DNA from: Lonicera japonica | Lineage: Eukaryota; Streptophyta; Magnoliopsida; Dipsacales; Caprifoliaceae | Direction: 5' to 3' | Length of the DNA: 64,000 bases | NCBI GenBank assembly: GCA_021464415.1 | Contig: CM038467.1 | Coordinates: forward strand, 32,233,248-32,297,247 | Part shown: positions 20,871 to 32,256 of the stretch, one piece after another | Numbering within the stretch: the stretch's first letter is position 1 | How the letters are laid out: each line of letters opens with the position of its first letter | Made by a program: the position numbers and the translations under genes | The notes under the pieces: generated by a model | Told to the model about the DNA's origin: nothing | Seen by the model: only the letters and a program-made list of their open reading frames with translations | Database searches by the model: none

Positions 20871-21119
20871 TCGGAAACTCAAAAACAAAGAAGAAAGGCG
20901 CAAGTTATCAAGTATGGTTAGAGATTCCAAGTTTTAGATATATAAAGTTTGTCCACTTTAATCGAATTTTGGTAATTCTCCTTATCATTTGATATACATT
21001 ATTCTTATTTTGAACTATCAATATTTTTTTTTCTGCTAACCTAGGTGACTTTGTATGGTCTTTCATAGTTGGGCCCCCGCTTGCATTTGCTTAATCTTTC
21101 GCGTTTCCCTGTGCTTTTC
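20871..21119. other. 5' flank of the LINE
   Basis: No gene is visible. It may contain the LINE 5' UTR, but the exact 5' end cannot be placed. Confidence 0.35.
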
Positions 21120-21122
21120 TTA

Positions 21123-22153
21123 GGCCTTGTTCACTTGTCACTTAATTTGCCATTTAAATCTGAAAACTTAAAATTTTTAGATTTAAGTGGTTGTAAAAGT
21201 TGTTCACTAACTAAAAAAATTAAGTGACCACTTAATTTTTACCACTTAAAACTTAAAATTTTCATCCAAAAAATTAAGTGGCAAAGTTGCCACTTAAATC
21301 TGAAACTTAATTTTAAAGAGTAAAAAAAGACTATTTTACCTTCCCTCTTTTCTCAAAATTACACAAAAATCAATCCTCACCCTTTTATCAAATTACTCTA
21401 GCCCCAGTTAGGTCACGCCCTTTCTCCATCTCACGCCGCTCGTCACCGTCTCTCCATCTCCGGTGAGATCTCTCTCTCGCTCTCTCTTTAACACACACAC
21501 ACGCACGTTCTTTCTCTCCCTCGTCCACACGCACACACACGCGCACACAGCAACGCACAGACGACGCGCACACAGCAACGGGATAGCCACACATATTTGT
21601 TGTTTTTATATATATATACATATGATTAAATTTGTTGTTTATATATATATATATGATTAAATTTGTTGTTTATATATATATGACGAAATTTGTTGTTTAT
21701 ATATATATATATATGATTAAATTTGTTGTTTATATATATATGACGAAATTTGTTGTTTATATATATATATGACGAAATTGATGCTGTGAATATATGCAAA
21801 ATTTCGAGATTAATTGCTTTTGCTAGATGAGTATGCTATATGGTTGTTGGTCTTGTTGAATGCATCTTGAATGTTGCCATGGTTGAAAGATAGGCTTGTC
21901 AATGTTTAAATAATTTTAATTTGATATAATATTATGTCTTTCTTATTTTCATTTACAATCATGTGTTCAAAATATAATAATAAGGGCAAAATGGTCATAA
22001 TAAAAAAATTTCAGATTTCAGATGTGTTATATTAAAACAAACAACATTTTTTCAGATAAATTTTTCAGACGTAAACAAACAGCTTTTTCAGTTTTCAGTT
22101 TTCAGTTTTCAGTTTTCAGATTTCAGTTTTCAGTTTTTTTACTAAACGGCACC
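21123..22153. mobile_element. large Tourist-like element, TTA target duplication
   Basis: It begins GGCCTTGTTCACTTGTCACT and ends TTTTTACTAAACGGCACC, bounded by TTA at 21120-21122 and 22154-22156. The CACTTAAATCTGAAAA-type and CAGTTTTCAG motifs inside each end are shared with the 448-bp MITE at 9403-9850. At 1031 bp it is large for a MITE but has no transposase ORF. The interior holds (AC)n and TA-rich minisatellite DNA. Confidence 0.8.
21601..21780. repeat. minisatellite of TTTGTTGTTTATATATATATGA units
   Basis: About six to seven copies of a 35-50-bp unit alternate ATTTGTTG with TA-runs and end in GATTAAA or GACGAAA. It lies inside the large Tourist-like element. Confidence 0.8.
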
Positions 22154-22504
22154 TTAGTATCAAGTCTCCTTCTTTGAATTCTTCATTAGCTGGTGATGGT
22201 TCCTAGATGACTTTATTAAACTTGTGCCTTTTTTCCTCTCTTTTGCAAAGTCGAGCTCACTTGTTATCCTTTGTTCACTGCCCCAACTACTTGTAGATCG
22301 ATTCGCATAGTCTGCAAATTGATTTTAGTGGAATTATAGTTTCAAAGTCAAATGTTAGGCCGAATGGGGTTTTTTTCTGCCCATTACATTCGTGAGGACG
22401 TTCCGTGTAGGACTACAATATTGTTTGTAGCTTATTGGCCCACTTTTCTTTGTCATTTTCCAATATCTTCTTGATCCCATAAAAATGGTTTTGATTGAGA
22501 CTTT

Positions 22505-22690
22505 TGTGTTAAGCATGATACTTATTGATATTCAATCTCTTCATGATACTTATTGATATTCAATCTCTTAACATTTTAAACTTTTGAGAAAGATGGTTCC
22601 TAATATAGTATTAGACCCTAATCATATTTTCATTGCGGTTTCCTTCTCTTAACAGCTTAAACTTTAGGATAGATGGTTTCTAACATTTTG
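22505..22690 (+). mobile_element. degenerate TRIM remnant
   Basis: TTAAGCATGATACTTATTG, TCTTAACA..., GAAAGATGGTTCCTAA and ATTGCGGTTTCCTTCTCTTA match segments of the intact TRIM at 17736-18017. It has two divergent LTR-like ends and a decayed PBS (TAGTATTAGACC). Confidence 0.65.
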
Positions 22691-22699
22691 CATGACCAT

Positions 22700-22840
22700 T
22701 ACATTGAGGGTAGGGGCTGAGGCAAAGTTATAATTTCTAATGCCATAATTGTTGCAAATTAAAGACCAAGAACTTTTTACTGTCAAATTGGGTTCTTTTT
22801 TTTTTTATATATATATATATATATATCTTAACGCTCTCAA
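22700..22840. other. unassigned AT-rich DNA with a TA run
   Basis: A (TA)n run lies at about 22806-22826. Nothing else is seen. Confidence 0.35.
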
Positions 22841-23500
22841 ATTGGGTTCAAATTGCGTATTTGTCTTTAATTCTTGCCAAAGGTTCGACCCATTTTGTGA
22901 AGTAATTAGTACCAACTAAGAAATACTTTATTTTCTTTTTTCCCGGTGAATGACCTTACTATGTCGATTTGCCATTGGGCTAAGGGCGAGGGGATGACAT
23001 TGTAGCCAAGTAGGCGGCTTGCTATATATCAAGCAATTGGAGTGAACAACTGGAATTTCTCGCATTTCGTGACCTACTAAAGAGCATCCATGCCAGTTGC
23101 ATAAACAACCACTATTATCCTTGATTTGTTACTTTATTTCCTAACGACTTGCCCCCAGTGTGTGATCCACAACTACCCTCGTGCATTTCTTCTAAAATAG
23201 GGAGGATTTTTTAGGGATGATTGCACTCTAGGGATTGTCTTAAAAGGGACATTCTGTACACCTTTCCCTTTCAGTATGTCCAACAAATATTAGCTAACAC
23301 TTCATTTTGTGTGCCTTCTTCTTGTCATCAGGAATGGTCCCATTTTTCAAGTATTTAACAATTTATGGCTTCCACGACTCATCTTTTCCTATGTGTAACA
23401 CGTGCCTGTTCAATCTCGATGCTTGGTTTTCCTTTGAAACCGATAAGTATTATTCTTCAAAATATGGCGCCCACTGTTGCAAATATTGTGTCTAACGCAT
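22841..23500 (-). pseudogene. Ty3/gypsy RNase H-integrase remnant
   Basis: On the minus strand, fragments in shifting frames read IVKYLKNGTIPDDKKKAHKM (linker after RNase H), LLEEMHEGSCGSHTGGKSLG (integrase H2C2 zinc-binding region), and the integrase core start with WQIDI.GHSPGKK and VGTNYFTKWVEPLARIK. The order matches RH to INT of gypsy elements. It is heavily mutated, with no LTRs identified nearby. Confidence 0.65.
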
Positions 23501-23984
23501 GACGTGGGAGTTGTAAGACTTGGGATATTCTTCATTGTTACCTATAGTATTTTGCTCATGATCTATTTAACTTTCTTGTGATATTGGGACATTCAGCTAC
23601 CTTTTGGTTATAATTCCCCTAACACGTGGTTTACAAATTGCAACTAGGTTATATAGAATCACACTTAGCGTGGATCATTTTAATGTCGGGTCCAAAATAA
23701 AATAAAAGAGACAAATGCCAAGACACAAATATGGTGACCTACACTATAGTCACAAGAGAGGCTGTTGTGGCAATAGTTACATCCTGTAATATGAAGTATA
23801 TCCCTCACTACACATAATAATTTATTAACTCGTTAAACTTCTATTTTCAATGAGGGATTTTAATCTTAGGGTGTGTTTGGCAACCCTAATTCCATGTCAT
23901 AGAATTAGAATTAGGGTATGATTTTAGAATTCTATTGTTTGGATGCACTAAAACATCATGCTTTTGGAATTCTTTGAAGTGTCC
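23501..23984. other. unassigned intergenic DNA
   Basis: At about 23871 the motif TTAGGGTGTGTTTGGCAACC resembles a DNA-transposon terminus and could be the left edge of the repeat array that follows. No matching right end was found. Confidence 0.3.
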
Positions 23985-25354
23985 AGTATTTTAGCACCAT
24001 GTGTGAACACATATAACTAAACTGAAGGTGCTAAAATCGATTTAATACCCATCCAATGTTACACATCAGCGTGGTAAAAATATTTAGCACACATCAAATT
24101 CTACACATTATGGTGCTAAAACAGAATTAGGACCAATTTTGTATAATATAGTAACTATTTACATTATGCTAAAACAAATTTAGCACAAATAGAAAATAAA
24201 GAACAACTAAATTTAAATATGCAAAAATATATTTAACAATATTTTTGTCCAAAGTAACTAATCATATGGTGCTAAAATAGTTTTAGCACCAATTGTCCAA
24301 CACTAGAATGGTGCTAAAAAAGTTTTAGCACCATAGGTGAACACATATAACTAAACTGAAGGTGCTAAAACAGATTTAACACCCATCCAATGCTATACAT
24401 CAAAGTGCTAAAACAGATTTAGTACAAATTCTATAGAACTTTGTAACTATTTACATGATACTAAAATAGATTTGGTAGCAATAAAAAACAAAGAACAACG
24501 AAACTCAGAGGTCCTAAAATAGATTTAACACCATTTTTATCCAAAGTAACTAATCACATAGTGCTAAAACTATTTTAGCACCAATTGCCCAACAATAGAA
24601 TGGTGTTAAAAAAGTTTTAGCACCATAGATGAACACACATAATTAAACTAAAAGTGCTAAAACAGATTTAGCACCCATCCAATGATACATATCAAGGTGC
24701 AAAAACATATTTAGCACCAATTCTTTAGAACATATTAACTATTTAAATGTTAGTAAAAAAGATTTAACACCAAGAGAAAACAAAGAACAACGAAATTCAA
24801 AGGTGCTAAAACAAATTTAGCACCATTTTTATCCAGAGTAATTAATCACATGATACTAAAACAATTTTAATATCAATTGTCTGACACTAAAATGGTGCTG
24901 AAAAGGTATTAGCAGCACATGTGAACACATATAACTAAACTGAATTAAGGTGCTAAAACAAATTTAGCATACATCTAATGCTACACATCAAGTTAGTAAA
25001 CATATTTTGCACCAATTATCAAAAACATAGTAACTATTTAAATGGTGCTAAAACAAATTTATCACAAACAAAAAGCAAAGAACAATGAAATTCAAAAGTG
25101 CTAAAACAGATTTAACACCATTTTTATCCAAAATAACTAATCATATGGGGGTAAAACAGCTATAGTATCAATTGTCCAATACTAGAATGGTGCTAAAAAG
25201 GTTTTACCATGACATGTGAACACATATACCTAAACTGAAGGTGCTAAAATTTTTTTTAGCATCCATCCAATTCTACACATCAAGGTGTTAGAATAAATTT
25301 AACACTATTTTTGTCCAAAGTAACTAATCAAATGATGCTAAAGCAGTTTTAGCA
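23985..25354. repeat. tandem array rich in GGTGCTAAAA / TTTTAGCACC inverted motifs, left block
   Basis: A unit beginning near GAACACATATAACTAAACTG recurs at 24005, 24339, 24631, 24923 and 25218, a spacing of about 292-334 bp. Each unit contains several copies of GGTGCTAAAA and TTTTAGCACC spaced as short imperfect palindromes. No coding sequence. The array continues after an inserted solo LTR and MULE. Confidence 0.85.
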
Positions 25355-25359
25355 CCAAT

Positions 25360-27324
25360 TGTATTACCCCATAATGTAATTAGTGTAAATTAGACACATA
25401 TTAATCTCGACTAAGTAATTTTTTTGAAGAGTTTAGGAATCTTGGTTGAGTATGGACTAAATTGTAAAGTTGTAAAAGTTTAGGGTTAAAATAATAAAGT
25501 TATAAAACTTCAGGGTTAAATGCCGTAATAAAGCCAAAACTTTGATTTTTTTTCATTAACCACCGACTTGCCCATTTTCCTTTTAATCTCCATTCTTCAT
25601 TATTTTTCCATTCTTGCCGAGAGAACATAGAAAGAAAATTTAATAGGTACGAAAGCTTTCTTTTTATAAATTGGTTATAAAAATTTCGCCGAATCAAGTC
25701 AAGCCTTAAGGAAAAGTTATTCTATATGTCGAGGGCTACGCAATGGTATAAGAATTTTAGAGTTGTGCTTGTCGGGGTTCGGGTATCAACTCAAATTTCA
25801 TTCTTTGGGGCTAAATATTTTGAGGTAGCGGTTTAATTATTTTTAAAACCTGATAATATGATTTTATTCTATATAAATCATCATATATTAATTGTCTTTA
25901 TTTTAAGAATTATTATATGATGAGGATGATGATATTTTATGATTTATAAAGCCATGTGTGTGTGACTTGAAGCAAGATATGCCATTATACTTGATATATA
26001 TGTGTTATTTGACGTACATGAGATATCCCTTGAATGTATATATATTGTTTATTTATGAAATTGATTAATTGATGAATTATATATATCAAGGAACATGTAT
26101 AGAGATTTGTTGTAATTATGTGGCATAAGTTGTTTCAAATATTCATTCAATAGCATGTTATGCATACTGTGCATCGTTATTGTGTTAACCGAATTTTTGA
26201 AGACCTTTCGGCAAGCTTGGACTATTCTTATGGCTTATCATGTGGGCATATATCTTGTATCTATGGTGTCGAAATCTTCTTATATCTGTTATATCATTCT
26301 GGGACGTGATATGATCCCGTGACGGATCCGATTATGATTTTTATTGTGACAATTTGATGATGAAGGAAATATGTATTGACTAGTGCTTGCCGATGTGAAA
26401 ATAAGTAGGGCTCGATGCCCTTGGGTTAAAAATTCCTAAACTCCCGAAGGACAGCAATGAGGTCGGTTGTCTAGAACTAGCGGTGAGTAGCTTGAAAATC
26501 TAGATCTTGGCAAAGCACTTGCGATTCTGTGATATGACATGGATGGTCATGTGATCCAATTTTATTATGATATGATGATGATCTTTGATGGGTCGGATGA
26601 TGTTATATTATGATTATGTTCGGTTTATTATCTAGGCCGATCAGGCCTGCTCTTATTCTTATGATTTTGGTTCGGCTCAGTTTCGGTATCTCTTGAGGGG
26701 TGGTCAGGCCTATTGTTATTGTTATTATTATTATTATTATTATGATTTGGTTTGGCTTCGATATTCTCTCGGTATAATGGTTGACACAAGGGAGGTAACC
26801 TGCATACATGCATGCATTGTTTTATCGGTTAAGCCATGATTTATGATTAAACAATTAATTACGTTTTGTACGTAATATTGCCTGTTATATCCCCCCTTAC
26901 TGAGCTGTAACCTCACCCTGTTTTATGTAAACAAATTCAGGTATTTAGGAGACGGATAAGATAGAAGATGTGACTGGGTCGAGAGCGAAGTAGATGACCT
27001 CTAATATCGATCATTTTTGTTGTATATGTGTGTATATAGCAAACCACGGCTAGCTTGAGTTGTTGTTTGCTTTGTAATACATGTTGACATGGTGTGTATG
27101 TTTCTCGGATTAGATGTAGGTGTATAGATGTATATTACACTCATATTTTATATTATCGCCCATAGCATGAGTATCAGGATTGTTTGTTCCATGCGATAGG
27201 ATTTTCTTGAATTTATTGTTTCATTACTTGTTTTAAACCTATTTTAACTTGTCTAAGGTGGGTTAGTAATGCTCCAGGTCTTAATTACATGCCTTATCCT
27301 ACTAATTAAGGCGAGGGTGTTACA
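25360..27324. mobile_element. solo LTR, Tekay/Del-like gypsy
   Basis: The 1965-bp insert starts TGTATTACCCC and ends GGGTGTTACA. It is flanked by CCAAT (25355-25359) and CTAAT (27325-27329), a 5-bp target duplication with one change. It splits the array sequence CACCAATTGTCCAACACT. The ends and the CCCCCCTTACTGAGCTGTAAC motif resemble Tekay-type chromovirus LTRs. No internal domain or second LTR is present, so it is a recombination-derived solo LTR. Confidence 0.85.
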
Positions 27325-27329
27325 CTAAT

Positions 27330-27362
27330 TGTCCAACACTGAAATGGTGCTAAAAGAGTTTT
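27330..27362. repeat. array remnant between solo LTR and MULE
   Basis: Thirty-three bases of array sequence (TCCAACACTGAAATGGTGCTAA) lie between the two insertions, including the MULE's left target duplication at 27354-27362. Confidence 0.7.
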
Positions 27363-28791
27363 GGGTTAACTACAAAAAAGTACAATTTACTTACACTAAT
27401 TTTGCAACCTTAACAACTTACTTTCTTTTTTTTTATAAAATTGACAACATACATTATGTTTGGTTTTATTTAGTACATCCGTCAGTTAACCAATTTAACA
27501 CTGTTAACTATTTAATGATGTGGCACAAATTTTGCACAATCAGCTGCCAACTAGGATGGCAACTCTGCGTGTGAAATTTTTTTTGCACAATAACCCCCTT
27601 AATAAATTTTCTTTCTTTCCTTGATCTTGTTCTTCAATATTTCTAATCCCTTTGTCCTCTAAAACCCTTATTTTCAAATCAACTCAAATAAATTTACGAA
27701 AGGTGTTAAAATACACCAAAGCTCGCCTTAAAGTTGGCCGAGCTTCGCTGGAAAGCTTTTCACCTCCCTCTCCACATGTTCTCCACACCTTCTCTCTCTA
27801 CAAAGCTTGCTCAATAGTCAACGAAAAAAGCTATTAAAACACACCAAAGCTTGCCGAAAAGCTTCTCTCTTTACAAAGATCGCCGGAAAGCTGGCCGAGC
27901 TTCGCCGGAAAGCTTTTCTCCTCTATCTCCATATCTTCTCCACACCTTCTCTCTCTACAAATCTTGCTCAACAGTCAACATCTGTCTTGTTCTTTTTCTA
28001 AATTTTGTACAAAGCTTGCCAGAAGCACTTGAGTTCTCCGGGCTCCGATCCAGTGTATGCGTGACCTATGCCAAGAATAACCAAACATCACTATTTGATG
28101 TGGAGTCTGCTCAACTTACGCCAAATGTATCTTCTTATTTTATTTGAGTAAACAAACTCTTATTGATTCTTCGCATTCTTCATCAATTTCACACAATTTC
28201 AAAGTTTGTGTGGTAGAATCTTTGAAGCATGATTAAAGGAGAGTTGGATCACAAATTTCTTCAATTTTAAAGTCTATTCAATCACTTGGTAGTCCTTATA
28301 CTGAATTCCAGGTATAATTTTCCAGTTTATAATTCTGTTCCGGCCAACACTTAGGTTCAATCATACTTCAGTTGGGTCAGGCTGTCATGGGTAGGGAGAT
28401 TGCTATCCTCCGGTCGAGCTTCACCGATGACGTGGTGAGAGAGAATGAAGAATTGAAGAGGACAGACGTGGAAGAATATTCTTCGGACTATGTGTTTGTT
28501 TGAGTTGATTGGAAATATTAGGGAAGAAAATGAAGGGGAGAAAGAAAACGTGGTAGATAGAGAATGAATAATCCTTTTTTTTTACAGAAGCCGAGTTGTC
28601 ATCCTAGTTGGTAGCTGATTGTACAAAATTTGTGCCACGTTATTAAATAGTTAATGGTGTTAAATCGGTTAACTGACAAATGTACTAAATGAAACCAAAC
28701 ATAATGTATGTTGTCAATTTTACAAAAAAAAAGTACATTGTTAAGGTTGCAAAATCAGTGTAAGTACATTGTACTTTTTGGTAGTTAACCC
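27363..28791. mobile_element. Mutator-like element (MULE) with ~225-bp TIRs and captured sequence
   Basis: Both ends start GGGTTAACTAC.AAAAAGTAC, and the inverted similarity runs about 225 bp (27363-27590 against 28570-28791). A perfect 9-bp target duplication, AAGAGTTTT, lies at 27354-27362 and 28792-28800. Long TIRs and a 9-bp duplication define a MULE. The interior has no transposase. It contains a duplicated GCTTGCCG..GAAAGC segment (about 27712-27838 and 27839-27980) and a GAPB-like stretch, so it looks like a Pack-MULE. Confidence 0.92.
28013..28122 (+). pseudogene. GAPB-like fragment (chloroplast GAPDH B N-terminal region) in the MULE
   Basis: The frame reads EALEFSGLRSSVCVTYAKNN, then QTSLFDVESAQLTP. 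This resembles the end of the transit peptide and start of the mature chain of plastid glyceraldehyde-3-phosphate dehydrogenase subunit B (EFSGLR...FFDVVA.QLTPK in the family). No NAD-binding GxGxxG region follows. The open frame runs to 28147 and starts upstream in unrelated sequence. The match is short and recognised from memory, so it is tentative. Confidence 0.45.
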
Positions 28792-28800
28792 AAGAGTTTT

Positions 28801-29265
28801 AGAACCAATACAACATAGAATAACAGAATTCATGGTGCTAAACAGATTTAGAACCAATGGAAAATAGAGAACGGCGAAATTCAAGGTGCTAAAACAAATT
28901 TAACGTCAATTGTCCAGAACAAAATAACTAATCAAATTGTGCTAAAATAATTTTTGTACCAATTGTCTAACACTAAAATACTGCGAAAAGGGTTTTAGCA
29001 GCAATAGAAATTAGAGAACAACGAAATTCAAGGTGCTAAAATAAATTTAGCACCAATAGTAAACATAAAACAACCAAATTTGAGGTGCTAAAACAAATTT
29101 AGTACCAATTGTACATTACAGAATAACTATTCACATGGTGGTAAAATAGTTTTAGCACCAATTGTCCAACATTAAAATTGTGTTAAAAATGTTTTAGCAC
29201 TAAACGTGAACATTTAACTAAACTAAAGGTGCTAAAATAGTTTTAGTACCACATGTCCATCAATA
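28801..29265. repeat. GGTGCTAAAA / TTTTAGCACC array, right block
   Basis: The array motifs continue after the MULE: GTGCTAAACAGATTTAG, GGTGCTAAAATAAATTTAGC and others, more degenerate than in the left block, ending at about 29265. Confidence 0.8.
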
Positions 29266-29561
29266 AATTAAAGGCACTATTCAAACAGCTTCAACGCAAT
29301 AAAAGTAAAGTAGTTTATGTAAAAAAAATATGATGTGATTTGTTTCGAAAGAAATATATCGATAACGAATTGAACAACAATTGAAATAAAAAATAAATAT
29401 AAAAGATCAGATATGTGTATGGATCTTATATATATATATGGATATCGACATCACGTTGTTTGGAAGGTACAACGACACCATTTTCTTTTGCCTTCTCCGT
29501 CGAGTTTGCATCACCGGAGTTTGGAGATATAATACCCATTTCTCACTCTGAACTATGTGTA

Positions 29562-29565
29562 TGTA

Positions 29566-29601
<36 letters not shown>

Positions 29602-29602
29602 T
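29562..29602. repeat. GA microsatellite
   Basis: A (GA)n run with one AA interruption. Confidence 0.95.
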
Positions 29603-30345
29603 AATATGTTTTTTTTTGTAATTAGGATACATGATATTTCAGGGTATTTTTGTCCATCAACATTTATCATTTTTCTTAAAATAAATTAATATTATGAAAA
29701 ATGTTCTTATTGTAAAACCAAATTATGAAATTAGTACTACTTTCTCTTATTAAATATGAGTATGTCCTTAGAGTTATAAAATATTATGGAGTGATACCTT
29801 ATAACCCACTATCTTAGTTAAAAATTGGAAAAATCAATTTTGGTACTTTCTTTATTATTAATTTTTAAAATAAATAAATTATTAAGATATTGAACATAAT
29901 TTGGTAAGAAAAGTTAATTCAAGAAAACATATTTTCTACCATTAAATATTTTTATTTGGAAGCTAAGAATTAAACATTTCTAATTTTATAAATTATTCAC
30001 ATTTGTTTATTTACATATTTATAGTAAGTAGTTAATTAATTTAGAAAGAAACTCGAATTTAAATATGTTTGAAATATTTTCAAATTTAATAAAATGTGTA
30101 AGTAATTATAATTATGTTTTAAATTACTAGCATATTATGACATTTAAAAAGTGTCAAATCAAAAATAAATAATTAAAAATAAATCATAACCACCATTTAT
30201 ATAAATAAACAAATTTAATAATATTTCTATGTTTTATTAATAGGCAATATCTGACTATCTGTGGGGTTACAAACCATTACATCTTAATCCATTCCGGATT
30301 ATGATATCCCAAGTATACCGAATTCTTATATAATTCGGATTCATC
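29603..30345. other. AT-rich intergenic DNA upstream of F-box copy 3
   Basis: No ORF or element is recognised. Confidence 0.4.
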
Positions 30346-30349
30346 GAAA

Positions 30350-30368
30350 GCCCATATATAATAAATAA
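30350..30368 (+). promoter_or_regulatory. candidate TATA region of F-box copy 3
   Basis: CCCATATATAATAAATAAAA lies about 30-40 bases upstream of the region that starts to match the copy 1 leader exon. Position and composition fit a core promoter; there is no direct proof. Confidence 0.4.
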
Positions 30369-30394
30369 AATAAAACAGAAGCCCTAATCTCAGA

Positions 30395-30514
30395 ATCACT
30401 ACAACGACGAAAGGCTAATCTCAGAATCACAAGTACAAACGAGTGGCTAAAGCCTTCGTCTTCATCGTCTTCTTTTCCGATCGGTTCGCTTATCCTGATC
30501 TACCATTACTACAA
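30395..30514 (+). other. non-coding leader exon of F-box copy 3 (start approximate)
   Basis: It matches 391-502 of copy 1 and ends at the consensus donor GTAAGT (30515-30520). The acceptor is TTTCAG at 32246-32251, giving a 1737-bp leader intron, much longer than the 386-bp intron of copy 1. The difference is due to inserted DNA including a MITE. Confidence 0.6.
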
Positions 30515-31525
30515 GTAAGTTTCCAAGTCTGTATTTTTCTTTGCCTAATACTTGATTATGTGATTGAGCTAGGCTTATAATTGATATTTGTGGCCTAATT
30601 GATTAGAGATATTGTCTCATAGATGTTAGATATATTTTTTTATGTTGCTAATTAAGTCTCCTTTCAATTTAGGATATTACCGCAATATTATAAAAAAAAT
30701 TATGGAGTTTGAGGATCGATCAAACGAATTTGTACAAAAATAAATTATGGAGCATCTCCAAGAGGCTCTACAAAACAAATTTGTGTACTTTGATGACCTA
30801 TGTCACTTTGAGGGATCGTTTGGTTGGTTCAAGTTTTGAGAGTGGAATGGACATAGTTGATTTCTAGAAAGCTTTTTTCCTGACGTTTAGGATGCTCGCC
30901 AATGTTTGGCTAAGACATGAATATCTATTCTTGGAATGTTACTTTGAGAAAACTCATCATTGTTTACTGTTCTTGTAATGCAATATCATGATTAACTGTT
31001 GATATATAACCCTTACAATGTGTAATAGAACACCCTTATATCTGAAAAAAAAAAATATCATACGTTTAAAATGAGACCTGTATTCATAACAGATAAAGTA
31101 TTTCATGTCACGTATATTAAATTTTTTTTTCTTTTAGCAGTGTATTCTAGAAATCTGGCACAAACTATTTGAACATCTATCATAAACAAAACAATGGAGA
31201 ATTTTAGCATTCTCCTTGCAATAATTAATCTTATGATGGCACCACAAAGGATCAAATGATAAATCCTCTAAATTTACTTCATATTGAAGCCTAATTGGAT
31301 CAGTCCCCTCAAAACAGGACCTCTATCTGTTTCTCTATAGCTATGTGAAGAAGAAAAAGCATCCAACTCGGATATAAGAACAAAAGTTATGAAGTTAACA
31401 GTTGGCGCTTCCAACCAGAAATGAATACATGCATATATATATATTCTACATGCCTAAATTTGAAATACAAAGACAATATAATATCATTAAATACAGTCCG
31501 ATTAGTTATGCAAATATCTCTTCAT

Positions 31526-31909
31526 CAATGTTCTAAAAGGTGGGGTAGGTGGTGCCCAGGCGCCGTGATTAGTGCCTAGGCGGGTGTCTAGTTGCTGCAA
31601 TGAATTAGATGGATTTAGGCAGCACCTAATTGGGCTGGGCTGGGCGGGGTATAGGTGGATAGACTGAGTTTGTTTTCTTCTTTATTTAAGGAGCTACCTA
31701 TTTTTCTTGTTGTTAAAAAAAATTACCATTTAAGAAAACGGATACTTTCATAGGTACTATCTTTTGGACAGTGGACCTAATGACTACGCTTCACTTGTTT
31801 TTGTTTATACAAGTATTATACACATTTATATTTCAAAATATTAAAAAAATGACCTGGCCTAGGCGCTCTATGACCATCCTAGTTCTGCCTAGCGCCTTAT
31901 AGAACATTG
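31526..31909. mobile_element. MITE-like TIR element in the leader intron of F-box copy 3
   Basis: The ends CAATGTTCTAAAAGG and CCTTATAGAACATTG are inverted, followed inward by GGTGCCCAGGCGCC and CCTAGGCGC-type GC-rich motifs. About 384 bp, no ORF, no certain target duplication. Confidence 0.6.
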
Positions 31910-32256
31910 CTTTTTATACATACTTATATATTTTATATGCCCAGAAACGAAAGAAAAGGATAACATTTGAAAATTTGAATGAAATGAAAGTATAATCTAA
32001 ATAGAAATTGAGCAAGTGCTTAGGTTGCAGAACAAATAGCTGTACTTCTTAGCCTGTTTGGTTAAGAACAACCAATTCGATTACGATAACATGTTAATCA
32101 GATCAATTCATTGTTAATATATCGTGTTGGCTCTTTAGGGTATGCTGTTTTTCATTTTCTTTTATTCCGCAATTTTGTTGCATGTAATTAGCCAAAGTTC
32201 CGCATTTATTTTTACTTGGCGTATTTAGTAATCTTTTCTGCCCTATTTCAGACAAG

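Noticed and set aside
21388..21660. Overlapping ORFs with VCACVC- or THTH-type runs
   Set aside because: They come from (AC)n and TA-rich repeats inside the large Tourist-like element.
23985..25354. CRISPR-like array of short palindromic repeats
   Set aside because: Units are ~300 bp and degenerate, without constant spacers, in a plant genome.
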